This document shows, one piece after another, positions 1 through 12,000 of a stretch of 64,000 nucleotides of DNA. The translations under genes and the position numbers were made by a program. Source of the stretch: Fibrobacterota bacterium (lineage in GTDB: Bacteria > Fibrobacterota > Chitinivibrionia > Chitinivibrionales > Chitinispirillaceae); assembly GCA_023459055.1 (NCBI GenBank), contig JAEWVR010000020.1, positions 62,001-126,000 of the forward strand. The letters run 5' to 3'. Below the pieces are notes generated by a model. The model was not told where the DNA came from and did no database searches. It worked only from the letters and a program-made list of their open reading frames with translations. The stretch's first letter is position 1. Each line of letters opens with the position of its first letter.

Positions 1-3000
1 CTTCAATTTGTTATATTTTTCTCATCTGTTTCAGCCATTATTCCTTCTTTTGGTAATGGTCTTAGTGATTATGCAATGGCAAATGCTTATATGGATTATT
101 ATGCAATTGCTAATGATAAACGAATACCTGTAGTGAGTATCCAATGGCCAAGCTGGAAAGAAACAGGTTTAGGTGAGGTAAAAAGTCAAGCGTATATTAA
201 TAGTGGATTGTTAAGTATTTCAAATAATGAAGGTCTCAGGATCCTGGACAGAGTGCTATCAAACCTAAAAGATTCAGTAGTAATGCCATTAGTAATAGAA
301 CCTGATAAATTTAACCTGGAAAATTTACTTCGAGTAAGTAAACCAGCACAAACTCAATCGTCGAGCATATCAACAGATAATTACAAGGCAAAAAAAGATT
401 TGGGAAAGGGAAATACAAATACTGAATCAGCCATTCAAAATTGGATATGCTCTTTAATGGAAATAGAATTGAAATTGAAAGAAGGGGAGATAGATGTTGA
501 GACATCTTTTACTGACTATGGAGTAGATTCTATTCTTTTTGCTCAAATTATCGCGAAAATTAATAAGGAACTTGAAATAAAATTAGATCCATCTATCTTT
601 TTCGAATATACAACCATAAATGCTGTATCTGTATGGCTTCAAGCTAATCACAGTGAGGCAGTTTCAAAGCGTTTCTCATTAAAAACAACTGAGCCGGATT
701 TACAATTGAAAGAGTTGAAACCGACTCATGTATCACAGGTAAATCCTTTTTTGTCAGCACCAAAAACACTGCTCGACAAGAACCGATTTGCTATCCACAC
801 CAGAAACCTTTCTACTGAAAAAATTGCAGTAGTGGGTATGTCATGTCGGTTTCCGGGTGCTAAAAATATAAATGAATATTGGAAATTGTTGTCACAAGGC
901 AAAATTGCTATAGGGCCTATACCTCAGGATTGTTGGGGGATAAAGACCGATTACTATGCAGGTTTGATAGATGATGTATTTGGTTTTGATCCGAATTTCT
1001 TTTTGATATCACAGGAAGATGCTCAGGTAATGGACCCTCAAGCACTTGTGTTGCTAGAGGAAACATTAAAAGCAATATATAACTCCGGTTACACACATCA
1101 GGAAATAAATGGAAAAAACGTAGGTGTCTATATTGGAGCCAGAAGTCCCAAATCATTTGATATAAAAAGTTTAGATAATGCACGCAATCCAATACTTGCA
1201 GTTGGACAGAATTATTTAGCAGCAAATCTTTCACAGTTTTTCAATTTAAAAGGCCCATCACTTGTTATTGATACCGCATGTTCATCATCGTTGGTAGGGA
1301 TGAAAATGGCAGTAGAGGCTATTCGTTCTGGAACAATAGATTCTGCAATCGTTGGGGGTGTGAGTTTGTTGACCGATACAACAGCACATGAAGTCTTTGC
1401 CCGTCGAAATTTACATGCGGCAGATGGAATGTTTCATATTCTTGACAAACGCGCGTCTGGAGTTGTTATAGGAGAAGGCTGTGGCGTGGTGTACTTAAAG
1501 CCTCTTTCAGATGCTATTAGAGATGGTGATACTATTTATGCGGAGATTGCTGGAATCAGCATTAATAACGATGGAAGAACAGCAGGACCTGCAACACCGA
1601 ATATTGAAGCACAAAAAGAAGTTATGAATTTAGCACTCAGAGAAAGTGATTGTTCGAAAGAAAATATTGCTTATTTAGAAGTAAATGGATCTGGATCTGA
1701 AATTACTGATTTACTGGAGATAAAAGCAATTGCCTCAGTATATTCCAGAATGGCGCAGACTCCACTATATTTAGGATCTATGAAGCCTAATATCGGGCAT
1801 CCATTATGTGCAGAAGGTATTGCCAGTTTCATTAAAGTTGCTCTGATGTTACATTATCAGCAACTGGTGCCATTTCTTTCTGGTCAAGTGCCACTGGAAC
1901 ATTTTTCAATTGTAAATTCAGGTTTTGATTTTCCTCGTCAGAACCAACAATTAACAATGGATTATGCTGCGCTAAACTGCTTTGCAGATGGTGGCACAAA
2001 TGCTCACGTAATTATAAAAAGATGTGATCAAAGAATAACTGATATCAAGCGAACTTCATTAGTTTTACCTGCTATGCAGAGAGTTGATGTAAGGACATTT
2101 AAGACTCTGGAGAAAAAGAGAAATTTGTCTCACATTTTCAAGAAATCGAAGGTTTGGAATCAGGTATTGACAGTTGATCATCCGGTATTAACTAATCATA
2201 AAGTATATGGTTTGGAACTGCTACCTGGTCTTGCATGGATTGATCTTCTCTTTCAATGGTATGAAGAAGCGGGATACTCATATGAAACGATTGAGTTAAA
2301 AAATCTTTCAATTTATCGGCCGTTAATTGTTACTGAAACGGAACCTGTAAATTTACTAATCACAACAAAAGAGGTTGAAGAAGGTGTTTGGAATGTAGAA
2401 GTCAGCCAGGCATCTCCAAATCAATCAAAAGATAGTCTTGAAGGTCTTTACATAACAGCAGAAGTGCGACTCGTTGATCCTGTAAATTTCGATGAAACTA
2501 TTGATATTATCGAAATCTGCGCAAAAGCAACGAATAAATGGGATTTAAATGCAATTTATCAACAATATCGTACACAGGATGTAGTCCATACTGGAATGAT
2601 GAAAGCGGATGGCATTGTTTTGTCAACAGATGATGCAATCTGGGTAAACGTACAACTACTTGATCGTGAGGATTGTGGCAATTATCGTTTTCATCCAACA
2701 TTGATTGATGGTAGCGGTATAGGTGCTAATGTTTTATTTAATAGTTCCTTCGATACTAATGACAAACAATTATATCTGCCTTTATTTTATGAATCTTTTA
2801 AAGCATCAAAACAATTTGGAGGGGATTGTTATACCCGAATCAAAAAGAATACTGTTGAAATTAAGGAAGAGTTACAAAGTTTTACGATGGAATTTTTCAC
2901 GTCTGATGGTATAAAGATTGGGGAATTGAAAAATTTTAAGAATAAATTAGTTCGTAATTCAGGATTGATAAACTTAACATCAATAACAAATGAGCAGGAT

Positions 3001-6000
3001 GCAACAAAGAAGAATAAGAGCACAAAAGATACAATCGGTAAATTGACAAGTTTGTCTTTTGATTCTATGGAATTGATGCTTAAATCAATCATTGCATCCC
3101 AATTAAATGTGGCCGCTGAAGAGATTTCGGAAAATAAAGGTTATTACGAACTTGGGCTTGAATCGGCAATGTTACTTGATGTAGTAAAATCAATTGAATC
3201 TATACTTTCTGTAAACCTCTCTCCAATTCTTTTATTTGAACATACGACAATTTCAGCACTATCTAAATATCTTACTGAAACGTATGAACTTCCAAATGAG
3301 ACAAACCTGCAAAATGTAAAAACTGTTAAACAAATAACTTTGAAAAGAAAATTAGTTGCAAATGTAAATACAACGCATTTACCAATAAATTCATCTTTGT
3401 CAAATACTGCAACACATCCAGCTGTAATGGATATTGCTGTGGTTGGTATTGCTGGACGATATCCACAGGCTTCGAATATTGTTGAATTTTGGAATAATTT
3501 AAAAGCAGCAAAGGATTGTATTACTGAAATACCCCAAGAACGATGGGATTATGGAATATTTGATGGATTAAAATCACCATCAGGAAAACCGATGTCAAGA
3601 TGGGGCGGGTTTATTGACAATGTAGACTGTTTTGATCCATTGTTTTTTAACATTTCGCCGAAAGAAGCTGAAGTACTTGATCCCCAAGAACGACTTTTTC
3701 TTGAGGTCTGCTGGGAAGCTATTGAAGATGCGGGATACACGCCTGTAAATATTGTAAAGTCTGAAGGAATGAACAAAAGAAAACCTGTTGGGGTTTTTGT
3801 TGGCGTAATGCATAAGGATTATACACTACTTCAAAATGAAGCAGTTTACGAAGGTCAAAAAATACCATTATCTTTGAATTATGCACCAATTGCAAACAGA
3901 GTCTCCTACTTCTGTAATTTTCATGGACCATCTATGGCTGTTGATACAGTATGTTCATCTTCATTAACAGCTTTTCATCTAGCGTTAGAAAGTATTAAAA
4001 AGGGTGAATGTCTGGTTGCCTTAGCTGGAGGAGTAAACCTATCACTACATCCCAATAAATACCAATCATACGGATTATCAGACTTTCATTCGAGTGATGG
4101 ACGTTGCCGTACATTTGGTGAAGGCGGAGATGGATATGTTTCAGCAGAAGGTGTGGGTGCAATATTACTAAAACCTTTACAGGCTGCAATAAACGATGGG
4201 GATCATATTTATGCTGTTGTAAAAGGAAGCAATATCAACCATGTAGGAAAGGTTAGCGGGATCACTGTTCCATCGCCAATTGCTCAAGGCGAAGTGATTG
4301 CAGACTGTATTCAAAAATGTGGTATTGATTCGGAAACTATCAGCTATATTGAAGCTCATGGTACAGGCACTTCTCTTGGTGATCCAATCGAGATCCAGGG
4401 ATTAAAGCGAGCTTTTGAAACATTCACTTCCAAGACGCAGTTTTGTGCATTGGGTTCAGTAAAATCAAACATTGGTCATTCTGAAGCAGCTGCAGGAATA
4501 AGCGGATTAACGAAAACAATACTTCAACTTCAGCATCGAATACTGGTTAAATCGTTACATTCAGAAAAAATCAATGGCTATCTTGATCTGAAATCCTCAC
4601 CATTCTATGTACAATCGAAAACTGAGGAATGGAAATTACCTGAAGAGCCCCAAAATAAACTAAGAAGAGCAGGCGTAAGTTCCTTCGGGGCAACAGGAGC
4701 AAACGCTCACATCATTTTAGAAGAATTTCCTCGTGCGAATAATTCTGTTCAAACACACAATTCAAAAGGTGTGCTGCTGCCGCTTTCTGCTAAAAATCTA
4801 GAGAGACTAAAAGAGTATGCATGTCGGTTACTTGATTTCTTGGAAAATAACCCGAAGACTGATATACGGGATATGGCGTTTACATTACAGACCGGACGTC
4901 TAGCTTTTGATGAGCGCTTGGTGATTGCAACTACCAGCATTGACGACGCAGTCATGAAACTTAAAAGCTGGCTTGAAGGACGGAGTTTTTCTCATGATAT
5001 CTTGCATGAGAATATAAAATCAAGTGGAGGTATTTCCAGAATATTTGAATCAGATGAAGATCTGCAGGATGCTGTAAATCGATTAGTTACAAAGAAAAAG
5101 ATGAAAAGGCTTGCCGAATTCTGGGTTAAAGGATTAGAACTAGATTGGAATAAGCTTTACGAAGAGGAACCTGTCCAGCGAATCTCATTACCAACATATC
5201 CATTTGCAATGGACAGGTATTGGATTGATAAGACATCTACACATAAAACAATCACTACCCAAGCAGAAGTTATACATCCTCTTTTGCATAATAATACATC
5301 TGATCTGAGTCAACAAAGATACACAACTACCTTTACCGGTAGTGAATTCTTCATTAGGGATCATCTGGTCAATGGACAAATGGTTTTACCTGGAGTAGCT
5401 TATCTGGAGATGGCTCGTGTTGCAATGGATGAAGCGATGCCGGCAGCTGGTAAATCAAAAGTTTTAGATTTACAGAATGTTGTCTGGTTGCAGCCTCTCA
5501 TTATTAAAGAAAATAAAGATGTGTCAATCACTTTGTCTACTACAGACGGGATGCTGGTTGACTTTGAAATTAAAAGCGTAAGTGATGACCAAAAGACTGT
5601 TTATTGTCAAGGACAAGCTAGTTATAGTCATTTAGTAAATCTAAATAAAATTGAAATAGAGAAACTAAAAGCGAAAATGCAAACTGGTATAATAGACACA
5701 ATGTCTATTTATGCAGCATACAATAAAATGGGAATTCACCATGGTAAAACTTTACAAGGAATAGAAACTGTTTATCATGGAGATAGACAGTTACTTGTAC
5801 AAATATGTATACCTAAAGCCATTGAAAACACTTCGACTGATTATTTGCTGCATCCAAGTTTAATGGACAGTGCATTTCAGGCAACGTTAGGATTGATTTT
5901 AGATCAAGACAATTATTCTAATTCTTCCATCTTACCTTTTGCCATGCAATCGATAAGAATATTTTCTGAATGTAAAAAAGATATGTTCGCCTGGGTACGT

Positions 6001-9000
6001 TTTTCGAAGGAATATAAAGAAGAAGATAATCGCTCGTTATGTTATGATATTGACATATGTGATGAATCGGGTATTGTTTGCGTTCAGATTGAAGGTCTTT
6101 CTTCGAGAAGGCTGGTGGAACGATTTGAACAAAAACAGATCGTATGTAATGATGATGGGGAATCAGATACGAATCTTCAATCATTAGTTCCTGTTTGGAA
6201 ATCAGTTCAAATAGAAGATGATAAAAGAATCTCAATATCTGGATCAACTAAAATACTTCTGCTAGGTCTAAATAAAGATCTTCTTGACTGGGTAAGTAAA
6301 TCATATCCAAAGTCATTTTACCGGCAAATACCTGAAGACGCAACAATAGAAAGTATTACTTCAATAATAAAAGAATGTGACTTTGATCAACTACTATGGA
6401 TCGCACCTGATGTGGAGAAATCTGAAAAATGTAAAGATGTTAAAATTGAACATATCATAGCTCAACAGGAAATTGGGGTCATATCAGTCTTTCGCATTAT
6501 TAAAGCTTTATTATCTGCTGGTTTTGCATATAAAGAACTCTGTTGGACAATCATTACAAGTAAAACAAGCGTAGTAAAAAATAATGACCAAATAATCTCA
6601 ACACATGCTGCAGTATCAGGTCTTTCTGGCAGTCTTGCAAAAGAATATCCTCATTGGAATTTACGACTTTTGGATGTTGAAAATATCCAATGTGTTGCAG
6701 CAAATGAATGCTTTACACTTCCTTGGGATAAACAAGGGAATGGATTGGCTTACCGCTCAGGAGAGTGGTTCACTCAAGGATTAGCAGCAATAGAAACAAC
6801 CAATAATGGCGTTTGTGGATATAAAGAGCATGGTATTTATGTCGTCATTGGAGGTGCTGGTGGCCTTGGTGAAGTGTGGAGCCAATTCATGATTGAACAC
6901 TATAAAGCAAAAATTGTCTGGATTGGCAGAAAGAAATTAAATGATGATATTAGCAAAAAAATTAATGAATTGAGTAGTAACGGTTCTGCACCGGTTTACA
7001 TTACGGCTGATGCATCAAATCTGGATTCATTAGAATTGGCATACAAGAAAATTGTAGAGTTATATCCAAGAATAGATGGAGTTGTACATTCTGCTATAGT
7101 ATTGTTAGATCAGAGCCTTACTAATATGGAGGAAAAAACATTTAGAGCAGGATTATCAGCCAAAGTTGATGTAAGTGTTAATATGGAAAGAGTATTTGGC
7201 AAGCAAGATCTTGACTTTATGATGTTTTTCTCTTCGGTTAATTCCTTTGTAAGAGGGCCAGGTCAGGCTAATTATGCTGCAGGTTGCACATTCAAAGATT
7301 GCTTCGCTCAAAGTTTGAATGTACAGCATAAATATCCAGTAAAAATTATGAATTGGGGGTATTGGGGAAACGTTGGTATTGTAGCCGATGATGTTCACAA
7401 GAAACGAATGGAACGTTTGGGGTATGGTTCTATTGGAGTTGATGAAGGAATGAATGCATTAAAAATGCTAATCGATTCTGATGTCAGTCAAATGGTTCTA
7501 ATCAAAATTACTCATCAGAATCCTGTAGCAGATTTACATGTGCAGGAAAAAATCATATGTTCACCAAATAATGAACAAACTATGTTGTTTCAAATTAATA
7601 AAGATTTGGAAATGCACTATTCCTCAGAGCAAATACATGCTTTACAAAAAGCATTGCCCGATAAGTCAATGGAATCGTTGATCACTGAAATTCTAGCATC
7701 AACTCTTGCATCATTAGGTTTTTTTACTGAAGACAATTTAAGCATATCTGATTTTTTACTCGGCAAACAAACTAAAGCACACTATCAACGATGGTTAAGT
7801 AGCAGTATAACTTTCTTACAACGCCAAAATGTCCTTAATGGAAACAGAACCTTTACAAATAAAGTGAAACAACTTCCTGATTTAATGTCTGAATGGGAAT
7901 CGGCAAAAATTGTGTGGAGTTCCAATACTGATTTGCAAGCAAAGGTTAATTTATTGGATGCTTGTCTAAAAGGATTATCAGGTATTTTGAATGGAAGACA
8001 ATTGGCAACTGATATTATGTTTCCTGAATCATCAATGCGTTTGGTTGAGGGGATTTATAAAGGGAATGTGTTATCTGCTCACTATAATGAAGTACTTTGT
8101 AAAGTGCTGTTAGAGATAATCAAACAAAAAATAAAAAATGACAAAGATTGTAAAATTCGCATATTGGAAATTGGAGCTGGAACTGGGGGGACAACGGCGA
8201 TATTGTTGCCTGCATTGAAGGAATTTAGCGATACAATTTCAGAATATTGTTATACTGATTTGTCAAAAGCGTTCTTAATGTTTGCAGAAGAACAGTATCA
8301 ACCCAAATTCCCTGCACTCAAGACAGCAATCTTTGATGTAACAAAGCCACTAGCTTCACAGTCAATTGCATCTGAATATTACGATGTAGTGATTGCAACA
8401 AATGTATTACATGCAACACCGGACATAAGAGAAACATTACGAAATAGTAAAGCACTACTAAAAAATAAAGGGATTTTATTACTAAATGAGATGAGTAACT
8501 GGTCCCTTTTTAACCATATGACGTTTGGTTTATTAGAAGGATGGTGGTTACATACGGATTCAGTTTTGCGTATTAACGGTTGCCCTGGATTAGCTGATAC
8601 AAAGTGGAATGATGTTCTTATTGAAGAAGGATTTGAATCAATCTGGTTTCCAGCAAATAAAATTCATAATCTGGGTCAACAAATAATAGTTGCAAGTAGT
8701 AATGGCATTATACGGCAGAAAGTTGTCAAGAACGCAAATGTGAAACCAGCTGCTAAGTTGGTGACGGATTATACTTTAGAAAAAACTATACCAATAAAAA
8801 GTATTCCCAAAACCTCTCCTGTGACGACTTCCGGTATTACAGAACAAATGATACAAAGTCATGTAAAAGAAGCGCTTCGAAATTGCATTGGTAGTTCATT
8901 AAAAATAAAGTCAGAACAAATCGAGAATGATAGAAGATTTTCTGATTATGGAGTCGATTCAATTATTGCCGTTCAATTAATAAATCAAATTAACAAACGA

Positions 9001-12000
9001 TTAGAGATTATTTTGCAAACGACAGTCTTATTCGACTATAGCACTCTTGATCAACTTGCAAAATATATTATAGAAGAACATCACCAGACTATCTGCGACT
9101 TTTTACAAAAGAGAGATTTGAATGTATTGCCTGAAAAAGAAAATGAATTTACAATTAAAGTCGAAGACATCTCAAGAAAAAATTCTACCGATCATGTGCT
9201 CGAAGCACATACAGTCTATACTACCAATAGTATAACTGAACAAATGGTACTGGATCATGTAAAAGAAGTGTTACAATTATGCATTAGTACGTCTTTGAAA
9301 ATGATGCCTAATCAGATAGAAACTGACCATAGTTTTTCAGATTATGGTGTTGATTCAATTATCGCTGTACAATTAATAAACCAGATTAATCAAAAATTAA
9401 ATATCCTTTTACAAACGACAGTATTATTCGATTATAGCACTCTTGAACAACTTGTCAAATACATAATTACTGAACATTATAACATAATTTATCAAAATTT
9501 ACTAAAAAGTCAACCTCAATCAGTTCAGGAAAATTTAATTGCAGACAATAAGAAAATCATTAATAGGCCAGCTATTGAAGTAAATAGAAATCGCTTTTTT
9601 AAACAAAATGAACAACGTAATAAGAAAATACAAATTATTTCTGACAACAGCGATTCCGCTTTTAAATATCACAGAGTGATAATCGAGCGACCTGGAGAAA
9701 TTCAAGATGTAACAATACAGGAAGCACAGCTGCAAAGTTTAGAACCTAACAAGGTTTGTGTTGCAATCAGGGCATTTTCACTAAATTTTGGTGACTTACT
9801 TTGTGTTCGTGGATTATATCCCACAATGCCACCTTATCCATTTACCCCGGGTTATGACGCTAGTGGAATTGTCATTGCTGTTGGGCAATCAGTAAGTAAA
9901 GTAAAAGTTGGCGATACTGTAATTGTCGAAGCTGGAGAATCTCTTGGTGCACATGCAACTGCAATGATATGCGAGCAGTCTCAGGTTACAATTAAACCCA
10001 AATCCATGTCTTTTGTTGATGCGTGTGCTTTACCAGTTGTTGGGATTACAATGGTGGATGCATTTCGTAAAGCTAAATTGAAAAAAGGTGAATCAATTCT
10101 TATTCAAACAGCTGCTGGCGGGACTGGATTGATTGCAGTACAACTAGCTAAATATTACGGAGCTACAATATTTGCAACAGCCGGGTCGAAACATAAGTTG
10201 GAGTTTTTGAAATCATTGGGTGTTTCCTACTGTATAAATTACATTAAAGATGATTTTGAAGCGGAAATACATCGGTTAACAAAAGGAAAAGGTGTTGATG
10301 TAGTTATAAATACTTTGTCCGGGGATGCCATCCAAAAAGGAATGAATTGCCTTGCTCCAGGAGGTAGATACATTGAAATTGCAATGACTGCTTTAAAATC
10401 GGCAAAATCTATTGATTTGTCAACGTTAAGTAACAACCAAAGTTTCTTTAGCATTGACATGCGAAAATTAGGCTTCATGAACCCGGAAACATTAGATAGC
10501 TATCGAAAAGAACTCCTTTCATTGTATGGGCAAGGGGTCATAACTCCGACGATCTGTAAAACCTATTCATTTGAATCAATCCATGATGCATATCAGGCAC
10601 TTTCTGATCGCAATAATATTGGAAAAATCGTTGTTACAATACCAGCAGAATTTCAAGTCGATGCAAATCGATTTACAGAATCAGTTCATGCAAATCATAA
10701 AGAGATGCAAAATGACTCAATTGCAATTATTGGAATGAGTGGACGTTTTGCAGAATCTGAATCATTGGAGGAATTCTGGCAAAAACTTAAAGATGGTAAA
10801 GATCTTATTAAAGAAGTAGTTCGTTGGGATCCATCAGAATGTGTTTCACCTGAATCAATAAGAAAAAATTATTGTACACAAGGTAGTTTTGTAGATTCAA
10901 TTGACAAGTTCGATCCTTTATTTTTCAGAATATCACCATTAGAAGCTTTGTATATGGATCCGCAACAGCGAGTCGTTATGGAGGAATCATGGAAGGCTCT
11001 TGAAGATGCTGGTTATGCTGGAAAATCTATGGATGAGAAGTTATGTGGTGTGTACGTTGGCAACAAAGGTTCGGATTATAGCAAGCTCTTTACAGATGAA
11101 CCGCCTGAACAGTCGTTCTGGGGCAATGCAGGATCTGTTATTCCTGCTCGTATTGCCTATTATCTCAACTTACATGGCCCAGCAGTTAGTGTTGATACAG
11201 CATGTTCCAGTTCTCTTGTGTCAATACACTTAGCATGTCAGGGCTTATGGACAGGTGAAATTGAGATGGCACTTGCCGGTGGAGTTTTTCTTCAATCAAC
11301 ATCTGAATTTTATCAACTTTGTAACCGTGCAGGAATGCTTTCTCCAAAAGGAAGATGTCATGCCTTTGATTCAAAGGCTGATGGTTTTGTTCCTGGTGAA
11401 GGTGTTGGAATTGTTGTATTGAAAAAACTTAGCGATGCATTACGAGATGGTGATGACATAAGAGGTGTTATTGTCGGAAGTGGAATAAATCAGGATGGTG
11501 CTACAAATGGTATAACCGCTCCAAGTGCCAGATCTCAGGAACGATTAGAACTTTCAGTTTATGAACGATTTAATATAAATCCTGAAACGATTCAGGTCGT
11601 TGAAGCTCATGGTACTGGTACAAAGTTAGGTGACCCTATTGAATATGGGGCATTAACCCGCTCTTTTAGAAAGTATACAGAAAAGAAACAATTTTGTGCA
11701 ATTGGTTCAGTAAAAACCAATATAGGTCATGCTGTTTCAGCTGCTGGAGTTGCAAGTGTTTTAAAAATATTACTTTCATTGAAACATCACCAGATTCCTC
11801 CTTCTTTACACTTTGAAAAGGGAAATTCAGCAATCGATTTTGACTCAAGTCCATTTTTTGTAAATACAGAGTTAAGGGAATGGGATGTTGATGGCGATCT
11901 AAAACGCAAAGCTGCGATAAGTTCTTTTGGTTTCAGTGGTACTAATGCACATTTGGTTATTGAAGAAGCACCAATAAACAAAGGAGTTGATATACAGTCC

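Noticed and set aside
917..1234. Minus-strand and out-of-frame open frames within the PKS genes, this being one example
   Set aside because: They overlap continuous PKS domains, lack ribosome sites and show no family motifs; low G+C repeated coding sequence readily gives such shadows.
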